From Labia minor (lineage: Eukaryota > Arthropoda > Insecta > Dermaptera > Spongiphoridae), in assembly GCA_963082975.1 (NCBI GenBank), contig OY720345.1, positions 28,466,611 through 28,530,610 of the forward strand: a stretch of DNA of 64,000 nt, read 5' to 3'. Positions 35,454-47,100 of the stretch are shown piece by piece. The position numbers were made by a program, and so were the translations under genes. Every line of letters begins with the position of its first letter. Within the stretch, counting starts at the first letter, position 1. The notes beneath the pieces were generated by a model. That model saw only the letters and a program-made list of their open reading frames with translations, ran no database searches and had not been told where the DNA came from.

Positions 35454-35789
35454 ATGTTATGTACAATTTTTATTATTTTTTTATTTTTATCTGAATATTT
35501 TGCTTTACCTAAATTGGATTTTATTAATATTATTGTATCATTTAAAAAAACATTATATTCTGATTGTCTTATATATATTACACCAGGTAAATTTTCTTTA
35601 AAATATTTTTTTTGTGTATCTTGAATTTATTTTCTACTGGAAAAGTGGGAAATGAGTAAGACACAAAAAAAAAAATCTATTATAAATATACATTGATAAA
35701 TTTAAGAGAAACAAACAAATTTTAAATTATATTGTTTTAAATTAATAATAATCCATATAATATCAATAATAAATAATATATAAAATAAT

Positions 35790-35824
<35 letters not shown>

Positions 35825-37444
35825 ATATGTGTGTGTGTAGTGAGAAGTAGAAATAGTTGCTTCTGAATTAGAAATAAGCTAAATTAATTTTTATTTGATA
35901 AAACAGATATTTTAGTTTAGAGGGAATCATCATGACAATCCAGGATAGAATTGTAGGAATTTTAAAAAACGCATTCACAAATTAAATATTGTATATAAAT
36001 GTAGGAAATGTGGAGAGATATATATTGGTGAATCCATTGAACACATTATGAGTGGATGTCCAGCTCTGTCTGAGAATGCTTCCCTCGGAAGACACAATCA
36101 ATTAGCAAAACTTGTCCATCACAGCTAGGACTGAAATACAAGCTTCTTGATAAGCATACTCCCCCATATTCTCCCAGTTCTAGAGTCTGAAAACCATATC
36201 CTATACTGGGACAGACCCATGTTGACTGATAAAACCATAGTCTACAACAGACCTGATCTTCTTCTAATAGAAAAGAAAAAACTGTCATAATAATAGGCAT
36301 CTCTATCCCACACACACACAACATTAAAAAGACCGAGATGGAAAAGATAAATAAATACCAAGAACTAGGATGGCAATTTCAGGAAATCTGGAAGTTAAAT
36401 ATGGTGATAATCCACCCGACAGTAATTTCTGCAGAATCAATAGTCTCATCCTCTATAAAAAGAAATCTAGAGAAACCTGAGCTACCATCCAATACTTTCA
36501 AGATTGCACAAAAGACAGTAATTCACCAGACCCGCCACATTGTGCGCAAGTTTCTCAATTCCAGCATCTAAAGAAAGGATTGATATCAGAAGAAGAGAGC
36601 AAGTGGGCCAGGATGAATTCATTTCCCATTTAGACATAGCCTAAGCCCCTAATATCTATGAAATAGGTGAATAGTTTCCAGCAAAAAAAAATTTCTTCAA
36701 GATATACTTAATGTAATTATAAATAAATGTCTCTCCCTCTCTAAACGTTTGCTACATTCTACCCAATATTATATACTCCATAATATTTCTTAATTAACAA
36801 TTTATATTATTAATCTGTAAAAATAAATACATATATTTTATTTTAGTTTTAGATGGGACTTGAGTTTTTGAGAAGGTTATGAGTAGAAAAATATTATATC
36901 AAAATAAATTTCCTTAGTTAAAAAGTTTTGGTTATTACGAATAATATATATATATCCAAAATAAATAGGTCATAAAATTTGATGAGTAATTTTTTCTTAA
37001 AGAAAATTGGTGTTCATATTAAATATACTTTTTCTCTTAGTTTTTACTTTAATTATAATTCACCAAAAATACCTCCGTTTATTAGATTTAATAAAAAAAA
37101 TATATTTTTATATTTTTAATTGCTAATATTAAATAAAAAAATTAAAATATAATATATTGTTTTGAAAATTTGAATTCAAATAATTAAAAATACTATTTTG
37201 TCATCTCAGATTGTTTATAAATGAGGGAATAAATATTTATAAAATAATTTTCAAATTTATTTTTAGATAATGAATTATTTTCTATTGAGTTGTTGAATAT
37301 GTTATTGAAGAATCCCACTAGAATTGTCCTTAGTGATCATTACTGGAATAAACCAGTTTCTTCTTGCTTGAGGCCATTCATTATATTACCACCTCACTCT
37401 TCACAAAAGACCATACAACAAGTAAATGAAATGAATATAAATTC

Positions 37445-37476
<32 letters not shown>

Positions 37477-40400
37477 TAATAATAATAATAAATTGAATTT
37501 TTTAGATTTTATCAATTTCATTTTATAAATCACCAATCATTCTCGTTGAGGGAAATCGCACATGGCTTGATCCAATTCTGGAAGAATTTTATATACCTAT
37601 TAACTGGTTATTTTTAACAGCTGATCATATTAAGTATTTTTATTTTTTATATAATATTAAAAAATCCATTATGAATAAATAAATAACGAAAGAAAGAAAA
37701 GTTAATAATTTCTAAATTGTTGTAGGAATGAAGATCTATGGAATATTTATGAAATTTATCAAACAAGTCGTTCTAGTGAATTGCAATGGAATATTTATGC
37801 TCATTTTATTAAAAATCAATTAAAATTACAAAATAATTTGTCAATATTTGAAAGAAGAATGGATTTGAAAAATATTGTTTTAAGAATGGTCACAAATAAT
37901 GTACCACCATTAACTAAAATATCTTATGATACTAATAATAATATTAATTATTTTGGTGGATTTTTTGGAGAAATATGCAATACATTAAAAGATATTAACA
38001 ATTTTAGGTATTTATAAATATATGTATGTGCCACTCAGAAGTCAAACCGATTAACTCCAGTTTTTAAAATTTTGCTAGTAATGTAATGTAATGTAATGTA
38101 ATCTACAAAATATGAAGTGAATAATGAACCTGACAATCTTAATATTGTAATGCAATATACATTTTTCTGTAATCAACAACCCTGAATTTCCTACAAGCTG
38201 TGAACTTTGGGCTTCATTTTCCCAGTTTGTTTATATGTCGCTTTGGCTTCTGAGTGGCACATATATATTCAAATAAAACTTAATTATACAATTAATCAAT
38301 TTCATAGTTTTAATGATTATAAATTATTTTCAGAACAACTTATATTACAGACCCAAAGATAAGTTTTGGTGTACTTTTACCAAATGGAAGTTGGTCAGGA
38401 ATCTTTGGTATCGTTCAAAGGGGGGAGGCTGACTTTATAGGGGCATCCGCCACAATGACAACAATACGATCGACAATTGTAGATCATTTGCCTGTTGTAA
38501 GCAAATTATCGTAAGTAATATTTAATTTGTAACTCAACTGCATTTTTCAATTCCCGATATTTATTTTTCAGTCAAGATTTATTTATTCGTCAACCAACAG
38601 AAGAAAAAATTAATTGGACAGGTTTCTTCCGGCCATTTGAAACATCCTTGTGGATGACGTTTTTAGCGATGTCCATCTTTCTTGGTTTTTTAGTAAGACT
38701 TATAATGAATTTAACAGATCAAAAAGCATCCTTGGATGAGACAATTTTTGTATCTTTTAGTGGAATTTTTTTTCAACAAGGTGAAAACATTAATTAATTT
38801 CAAATTATTTTTTAAAAATAGAAATTTCGTAGTTTCAAAATTTTATAAATACTTCTTTAAAATATCTGAATATTAATTTTTTTTCTACGTTTGTATAAAA
38901 TTTTCTACATTTTTATCGATATTATTTTTTTAGCATCATCCTTTAATACTAACTCAATTTCAAGTAGAACATTATACTTTACAATCTATACATTGGGTTT
39001 GTTGGGATTTGCTGCCTATTCAGCAAAACTGATCGCTTTCTTAACTTATCATACATTACAAATGCCTTTCAATAGTCCAGAAGGACTTCTAGCGGATGGC
39101 TCCTATTTAGTCGGCACCTCTGCCGGTACAGCCACTTTTACTAATTTACAGGTACATGTTATTATAAATAATTTTTCATTACCTATCTATTATTTAAATT
39201 TAAATTTTTTTATTATTATTTGATTCTCTTTCTCAAGATATTAAAATAAATTATATTATTATATAAATATTATAATATTTTTTAAATATATTTTTTAGAA
39301 AGCGAAAGATGGACTTTTAAAGGATCTCTATCAGGCTGGCATAGCAATTGACTTGAATAACGCCCCACCGGATATTCCATCGACATTTCAAAGAGCTTGT
39401 ACTCATCGTTATTCAGCAATTGGTTATCGTATTCTATTAGATCCAACATTAGTCTCCTGTACACTTGTACGATTAAAAAAACCACTTTTATTGAATCCCT
39501 GGACGTTATCCATGCCTCGAAATTCGGAGTATACATTTTTATTTAAAAACATGTAATTAACTCTATATATATATATATATTTCTTATTTTAATCTACTAC
39601 TTAATTTAATGATAAATGTTTATCTTGCAATATTATAAAATAATAATGTATTGACAAAAACAAAATACTGGTTAAGAAATTTATTATAATATAAAATTTG
39701 TATTAGATTATAAAATTTTTATCTCTTTTTACAAGCAGAGCTGTATCGTATTATTGAGATCGGCACCCAGTGTGAAAGGATAAAATAGAAATCTCCCCCC
39801 CCCCCCACCGATCAATAAAAGAATTTTTTAAGAAATGATTTGAATGAAATTATTATAATAAAATTAATTCCAGAAATAAATATAAATAAACTCTAATATA
39901 TAATTGGATACTATTTTAAATAAATATTTCTAAAATAAAGGCAATAATAATAATATGTGGATGTCCAGGTAGTACTAGCAGATGTTGGAAAGGACAGAAT
40001 GTATGTGTTAAGAAAGTTAATGGAGAAGTACAAAAATGGGGACAGGAAATCAATGCAAAAAAACTCAATTCAGTGATGGAAAGGCGATAAAAGGGTAATT
40101 GAATATAATTATCTAGAAGTGCTAACGTCACAGATGGAAAGGACGAAACAAATTTCCGAACGAAAGTATACAGAGGCAAAACAATTAGAGCGTGCTTGCA
40201 CTCACTGTTAATGAATAATACCATTTCAAAACAAAACAGAAGATCAAGTAGAATTTATAGATCAATGGTGTAAGTAGGCTTAATATATGGCACCAAGAGG
40301 TGAGTAGTGAGTGGGAGGGAAGAAAGTAGAATGTCAGCAGTTGAAATGTGTTTCTGGAGAAGATGCTGCCAGAAGACCATGTAAAAAATATGAATATTTT

Positions 40401-41180
40401 AAGTTGAAATGTCGATAAACCAACCTATCGTAGAAAAAACTGATGTGGTATGAACATCTCTCAAGAATGGAAGAAGACCTGATCTCATTAAAAGTCTGAA
40501 GGTGGATTTTTCCAGAAAGAAGAAAAAGGAGAAGGCACTGAAGACGATGGATCCAGGATGTGGAGAAAGGATTGGATGAAAGAGGCCTAAGACATGTTCA
40601 ATAGAGGTTTCTGGAGACTAGGCTTTGAGAAACGGCTAATAAACTGTAAAAAACTGTAAAAAACTCTAAAAAAATACTCAACAATCGATTGATAATTATA
40701 ATTCTTTTTCAGCATCTTTATTTCTCGCCGCCAATTATGATACGGCTCTACTTACAATTTGCTATTTTCTAAATTAATGCCTAATTAAATAAACTGAAAA
40801 ATGAATATTTGTATATTAAACCGTTCTTTTAATAATCTTTGTGAAAAGATTGTTTGTTATTCTATAAGTTTATTTGATAATAAAAAAATCTGTATGTACT
40901 TTTTATGCTATTTTCTAGGATTCTGAAACTGAAAGAGAATGGAGTGATCCGTTTGATAATGGAGAGAACAATGCCAATTATGATCTCTCCATTAAATGGC
41001 GGGGTTCGTGCAGCCTACGCTGCCTCCCAAGCTGCTTCAAATAATTCACCTTTCAATTCAATCACATTCACTAGTATCCTATCTATTTGTTTTATCTATT
41101 TAATTGGTCTTTTCCTATCTATCTTTATTTTTATTTGTGAAATAATGCACAGTCATTATGGATTCATGATATCCATATAA
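35454..41180 (+). CDS. Ionotropic receptor IR1 (605 aa, nine exons)
   Basis: A divergent iGluR-type chemosensory channel. Exons: 35454-35586, 37267-37421, 37506-37633, 37726-38007, 38334-38510, 38572-38780, 38934-39151, 39299-39552 and 40919-41180 (1818 nt, no stops, intact GT/AG). Exon 1 encodes a signal peptide (MLCTIFIIFLFLSEYFA). Exon 5 is ligand-binding lobe S1, with Arg in TTIRSTIVDHLPV at the place of the iGluR ligand-contact Arg. Exon 6 holds M1 (~317-337) and the pore (FVSFSGIFFQQ). Exon 7 holds M3, AAYSAKLIAFLT replacing SYTANLAAFLT. Exon 8 is lobe S2 and exon 9 holds M4 (~573-595). The extracellular N-terminus is short, as in IRs, not iGluRs. The subfamily is uncertain. It is the first of three tandem copies; introns 1 and 8 contain LINE debris. 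Confidence 0.9.
35990..36570 (+). pseudogene. LINE C-terminal relic (R2/R4-type endonuclease)
   Basis: In IR1 intron 1. It reads YKCRKCGEIYIG then ESIEHIMSGCPALS (a CCHC knuckle), ENHILYWDRPMLTDKT, NRPDLLLIEKKK and, after frame breaks, EKINKYQELGWQFQEIW ... RHIVRKFLN. A CCHC motif followed by RPD...(E/D)K is the restriction-like endonuclease tail of R2/R4-group LINEs. At least three frame breaks; only the last ~190 codons remain. Confidence 0.75.
38027..38261. mobile_element. TA-flanked MITE in IR1 intron 4
   Basis: 235 bp. The ends are TGTGCCACTCAGAAGTCAAA and the inverse TTTGGCTTCTGAGTGGCACA, with TA on both sides. A TAATG pentamer run sits at 38078-38102. IR1 intron 4 is 326 bp and this element fills most of it; the same intron in IR2 is only 72 bp. 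Confidence 0.8.
39940..40620 (+). pseudogene. RTE-type LINE relic (RT end and tail)
   Basis: In IR1 intron 8. It reads DVQVVLADVGKDRMYVLRKL then MEKYKNGD, the degraded ADDxxLLA reverse transcriptase region, with NYLEVLTSQMERTKQIS (thumb). Across frames follow MSAVEMCFWRRCCQKT, WYGHLSRMEE, RRKRRRRRRWIQDVEKGL and DERGL, the usual RTE-like C-terminal tail. Several stops and slips. Confidence 0.78.
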
Positions 41181-41617
41181 TCGAAATTATTCATTTATTC
41201 AATATTAGTTTTTACTAGAAAATTGTGTAATCTAATTATAATTGTAAAAAAAAAATATAAATATACTTATATAATGAAGATTTGTTTTTATTCATAAATT
41301 TATAATTATAAAACTTGTCTACGAGAGCATTTGACAAGTTTTGTAGATTTCAGGTTGTTAATGAATTTTTTGCAATCTTTGGAACAACCTACTTTTGTGA
41401 TGGTATAAAAAAACACACCGATGTAGACCAGACTTATCAAATGACCTCGTATTTCCTTTTTCCAATTTAAACGACCTGATTATTATACACAGAGTAAAAT
41501 TTTTACAAAAAATGGTATGTATTTAGAGCTTTTTGCCTAAAATCCTTTAACAAGGAAGAAACTAGAAAATTTTAGATTTGTATTACCATTATAATATATA
41601 ATTGAGTTTATTTTAAA

Positions 41618-42010
41618 TTATACTAAAGACGATCTCTTTTTTGTCGATAAGTTCATGTTTAATTTTGACATTTGTTGGTTGCGCCAATCTTTGGACTGTT
41701 GCCTGAGTGGAATCCATGACATACAACGGTTATAAGATCTAATATTTTCTCTAAAATTTTTATTATTTCGATTCAATGAATTTGACAATAAATTGCATAA
41801 AAACACTGGATATTCCAAAATCATGTCATTTAAATTTGTTGGTTTTTGTAACTTGACTTTACCCCTGTGGTAACAACTGTTAAACTTTTTATCTGTGGGG
41901 CGCTCTTGATGATAATTCATGGAGTCACAAAACTGACAGATTACCCCACAATCAAGACAAATAACTTGGTTTTCATTAAATTCTTCACTATGCGTAACTT
42001 GTATGTGATT
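41618..42010 (-). pseudogene. Helitron Rep/helicase N-terminal relic
   Basis: Minus strand: VICLDCGVICQFCDSMNYHQ then ERPTDKKFNSCYHRGKVKLQ and NKNFRENIRSYN. The CxxCG...(W/H)xxERP...CC..GKV.L...FRENIRxYN order is that of the region before the Rep domain of Helitron proteins in animals. The second Cys of the CC pair is replaced by Tyr. No Rep His-hydrophobe-His motif or helicase is seen, so this is a fragment of about 100 residues. Confidence 0.6.
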
Positions 42011-43220
42011 CTTAGTAAGTCTGATAAATTTTTGTTGATGATATTGAATTACTTTTTTCTTTATACAGATATTTGATCGTGGGTAATTCCTTATATTTAT
42101 TCATCCTACATAAAATATGCTTACATTCATATTCATATATATATATATATATTCATTCATATTCATATATATATATATACATATCCTCTGTTTGTTTCAT
42201 GGGTTACTTCAACCTATCCGATTTAAACAAAAATACTTATTAAATATGATTAGTTAACTATCCGAATTTAAGAAACTACATCATAATCACATAATATTTT
42301 CTATAAACCCTTATTGTTTAATTAATTAATATGGTATATAAATAATTTAAAAGTCGAAAAAAGAAAATATCCTACTCAAAAGTAATCAACAAAGGAGTTT
42401 AACTATATACAATGAACCCCATCGTGGACGGGGCCTTTTAACTATATTTTAAATAAGAACACAAAAAGATATGAATATTTTAATAATCTGATTGAATTAA
42501 AATGAATTAAAACCTTTTACAAACAAACTTTCAAGAAAAAACTATCTCTCATATTATTACATATTATTTCGGGGGTACAGAGGCTGAGACCCCGGTGCGA
42601 AGTATACTTTCATGACACATTTTAATTCTTAGAATTTCTCATAACCTATATCACTCACTATTCTCTTATAGTCTACCTATAAGCATTTAATTTTTAATAA
42701 GCTTAGTAATATTAATTATTTTGTTAAAAAATTTCATTTGATGCAAATTTCTTTCAGAAGAAACGGTAAATAGTGAGATGCACGTTTCCTGAAAGGATTC
42801 AATTCTGACCAGATTAACTTAAGGATCATGTATTACACAAGCGGCTATCACTATTACATGTTTTGTCTCTTTTCTCCAAACTTTTTGATTATACGAACAT
42901 CCAAACTAGTAAAAAGGTTTATTCCATAATACACAATAGTAAAATATCATAATCACTGATTAATAAAAATAGATATAATATCATTAAAAAAACTAAAATC
43001 CAATAAGAGAAATAATAAAAAATAAAGAAACAATCAATACAAATTATAACATTTAAAAATTCAAATACATCATGGAAGAAGAGTCAAGGACAAAGAGGAG
43101 TTGAAGTATCTAGAGACCTATGAAGCCTATGAAGGCTTCGAGGACTTTGAGGAGAGAGAGGATCGACCATGGAAGGGAACGAAGTGGTGAAGTTGAATTG
43201 AATATGTATATTATAAATAA

Positions 43221-43487
43221 AGACCTCTGACTTTTTTACATCCTACGTCAAGTCATTTACCGTCTAAGCGGATCAAGGTGTTCTATGATCAGTAAAACGG
43301 GTTCTCTCAATCTTAATCTTGATTTTTTTGAACAAGTAGTTTCCTATTTTTGATCCCCTTAGCTGGGTGGATTCCGTCCTATTGAATAGACCCCATCTAG
43401 GGAAATTCCCTTGCAGGACAGGGATTTGAACACGGGAGTACGAGAATGTGAATTAACGCCGATAACCCCCAAGCTGCGTGGGGTCTT
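43221..43487 (-). repeat. tRNA-derived SINE, copy 3 (diverged)
   Basis: The same order as copies 1 and 2: 3' tail TGACGTAGGATGTAAAAAAG, body with CAAGATTAAGATTGAGAG, and head on the minus strand with a decayed B box GTTCAAATCC. The body also has a CCTAGATGGGGTCTATTC block that is absent from copy 1. Confidence 0.75.
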
Positions 43488-44199
43488 TATATATCTATTA
43501 ATCTACTTCGAATTCTAAAAATATCTCCAATTTTGGGTGAACCACATACCAGACCCAAGTGAGTTCCATAAATCAAGTATATACGGGAACAGTTAATCAA
43601 GCTTTTAAAAATGACCAATAACCAATATGAATTAATATTAAATAATAAATAATTTTTTAAATAAATCAGTGCCCAGAATAGTCTTGATCTGCTGAATCTT
43701 GGATTAAATAGTCAGTAATTTGTTAGTTTCAAAAAATTTTCAGTTAACATAATATAATATAATACTAATCTTACCTTTTATTGGAAATATTTTATAAATA
43801 TAAATTTTAACTAATTTGAATTATTTTATTTTTATAACATTTTCTTTAATATTTGCTAATTGGAAGCTCCTTGTTTTTAACACTAATATATTTATTAACA
43901 ATCAATTTATTCTAAAAGTTAGTTTTCTTAATATCAAATTTTATTTTCACAAAAAAATATTTTCTCAAATATCTTATTAATTCATATCATACAATCTTAA
44001 AAATAATTCATATCAATTTAATGAATGTTTGCTAGATAATTTATGAATAAATCAATATCTAAACATTTGTCGGTCACTCTTACTATCTCTCTTGAAATTT
44101 GTTTATATAATTGATTTTGAATAATTTATATATGTTCAATTGTGTTCTTTTGATTTAGAAATGTCTCTATTAGATCACATCTCTCATGGAAGATTAACA

Positions 44200-47100
44200 A
44201 TGAAAATATTAATAATAATATTAATAATAATCCTTTCACTTTCCAACTCTTATCAAGCCATATCATCTATTAATAATGATTATAATAATATCGTTTTAAC
44301 ATTAAAAGATTCATCTGATTGTCTTATAATTATAATATCAGGTAAATTTAATTTATTTAAAAATCTTGATAGCATCTATTTTCTTTGAAAATTAGTACTT
44401 ACACTTATTAAGCAGTTTTGTTTTATTATTTATAAAAATTTATTTATTGGTCTTACAAATTATTGTTCTTAATTGCAAATGATTAACAACTACTTACAGT
44501 TTTATTAAATTAAATTAAAAAAAAAAAATATAAACATTCACGATATTTATTTTTTCCGCTTATTCTTAATTCTTCCCTTCCTCCTATTCTTTCGCAATAC
44601 TTTCTTTATTTCTACTTATCACTATATTGACACCGCAATGTTTCTTAAATTTAGAATATTTTCCTGTAAAATAATTATATTTTTAGTAAAAGTCACCAAC
44701 TAAACCGAGTATTTTCTCTCGAGTGTCGACTTATGATACATCTTTCCTATCTCTCTTTGGCAGATACTCTTCTTTGAGCACTATATTTGGTGCATTGTTT
44801 GTCCTTTTTTGTTCCCAACAATCTTAGTTAGCTTAAAATATAAATCTTTTTAATTTGACTAAGTTTTCATTTTTGCCGAATTATAAATGTCGAATAAACC
44901 TCATTTAGCAATACGCCGCTTCGTTTACAGGCGAAAAAATGGGAACACTTTCTGTAAAATATTCAATGTAAAGTTTCTTTGCAACTACTAAGCTGCTTTG
45001 AAAAGTTTCACACTGGTCAAAATAAATAAAATTTTTCTTATTTGTTAATCAATTTTGTATTCATTTACTTGTTTTCTGTATAAAATTTTATTTTGGTTAT
45101 GTTTATAAAATAAATGTATTCATCATGATATTACAGAAAGAATTAAATAAATCCGGACTCAAGAGGTTAACTACAATTTGAATATTTTTTCTATTTATAG
45201 ATGTTCTCGAGATTTATTATTATTAAAATCTTGTTTCTCTACTAAGAATACCTTTGGTTATAAGTACCAATTCCACTCGGGGATGTTTTATGTCTGGTTC
45301 AACTTCCTATACAATCAGATAGGAGATGTGTTATCCGACCCAATTCCGGAGCAATTATACTTTCTTTTATCTCTAGAAGACATCTGTCTATTAGTATTAC
45401 GTGTTAATCCCACTGAAACCGTTTAAAGAATCCCTTTTAATTTTTTTTTATCTCAGGAGGTTTTTTAAGGGATTATTGTTATTATTTTCCTAAGCTGTAA
45501 AATTCAATTAATAAATTTTAAGAAAAAGCACACAGGATAAATGATCTCTCCAAAAAGCTATCAATATCGAAATCAGTAATTTCTCATAGCATAACCCTTC
45601 ATAATCAAGAACAGATCAATAGTACTTTTATGTATGTAAGTTTTTGGGGATATTTAGTCTGTTTATGTTACAGAAAAATTTCAATTTTTCATTGCCGTCA
45701 TTGTCCAATGTTAACTCAAAGACAGTCTCGGTGATTTGCAATTTGTTTCTAATAAACCAATATTTCTGCCTTCCTATCTTAACACGTCCCCGCCGGTATG
45801 TACCACCAGGGCTCATGCAAATTATGGAGCCGGCGGGACATGTTAAAATGCATTCGGATGTGATCAAACAAATTGACTCTTCTTTCTCTTTCTTTAGTTT
45901 ATTTACGAGGGTGGTCTGAAAAGTTTCCGACCTGACCAAGAAAAACGATGTTTTTCAATTTTTTTTTGGTTTTATTTTTTAAAATTCAAGAGAGATAGCT
46001 GAGACCTGTACGATGTCAGCTGAACGTGTGCGAAATATTTTGCAAAACCATTTGAATATGGAAAGCTGTGTGCAATGTGGGTGCCGCAAAATTGTAAAAC
46101 ATCGTTTTTCTAGGTCAGGTCGGAAACTTTTCAGACCACCCTGGTATACTCGTATATAGTTCATTTTCAAATACATCTCTAATTTATTTATTCGATTGAT
46201 CTCGACCTCATTAGAATATTCCATCTCTGCATTCTTTTGATAAAAAATTGAAAATTTTCAAATGGGATCTTATTAAATATAAATTAATATAATAAATAAA
46301 TATTTTGTTATTATATTACGTAACTTTATTTAAAGACAAGATTTTCATAGATTTATATTTAAAATTTTTTTACATTAACAAAAATGAAAATTCCTCATAT
46401 CATAGGTACAGCTGAATATATGTTGTAGTATTCTCTAAGGTGTTAATTAGGTTGCATAAATAATAGGGATTTGAAAAAATAAAAATATAATAATACTAAA
46501 AATCAAATTTAATTTGATTGAAAAATTGATATTTATATAAAGCATAAAAAATATAATTTCTACAAGAATCTAAAAATAAAATTGCTTAATTTATCAGATC
46601 TATTAAAAATTTTAATATCAGTTTTTCGCTCACTTACATAAATACAAAATTCTAAAAATTAATTATATATTATATTATTAATTTCTATTATATTATATTT
46701 TATAACTTTTCTTTTTCAGAAAATGAGCTGAAACCATCTTCATTAAATTGGATCAAATCGTTAATAAAAACAAGATTATTAATTTTACTACCAGACAATT
46801 TATTATATAAAAAGATAAATTTTTGTTTAAGGCCATTTTATATTTTTTTACCAACAATTTTAAATTTTACGAATAATTTTTATAATTCTGTAAATACAAT
46901 TGATTTTATTTTGACTGAAATGAACGACATATTGTTTTAATTTTACCTATTTTAGATTTTTTCAATTCCATTTTATGATTCACCAAAGATTTTATTACCT
47001 GGATCTCGCAGAATACACGCTCCAGAATTACAAAAATATTTTATACCAATCAATTGGTTATTTTTTGTTGCAGATCACTCTAGGTAAATTTATAAAACAT

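Larger units (their letters stand above)
41181..44139. other. Spacer between IR1 and IR2
   Basis: Contains a Helitron relic and SINE copy 3 (separate entries), and a duplicated CATTCATATTCATATATATA string at 42122-42178. A purine-rich stretch at 43075-43190 reads KYLETYEAYEGFEDFEERED in one frame but has no start or partner, so no gene is called. Otherwise AT-rich. Confidence 0.5.
44342..46719. other. IR2 intron 1 (2.4 kb)
   Basis: Holds a 68-bp TTAA MITE and a mariner deletion derivative. An 82-codon frame at 45178-45426 (NTFGYKYQFHSGMFYVWFNF ...) is unusually even in composition for this DNA but matches nothing I know, and no splice sites link it to the IR. Confidence 0.5.

Noticed and set aside
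39783-39807. Poly-C run as a regulatory element
   Set aside because: A simple homopolymer in an intron with no other support; possibly also an assembly-prone site.
45178-45426. Independent 82-codon gene in IR2 intron 1
   Set aside because: No recognisable motif, promoter or paralogue. Left as an undetermined frame.
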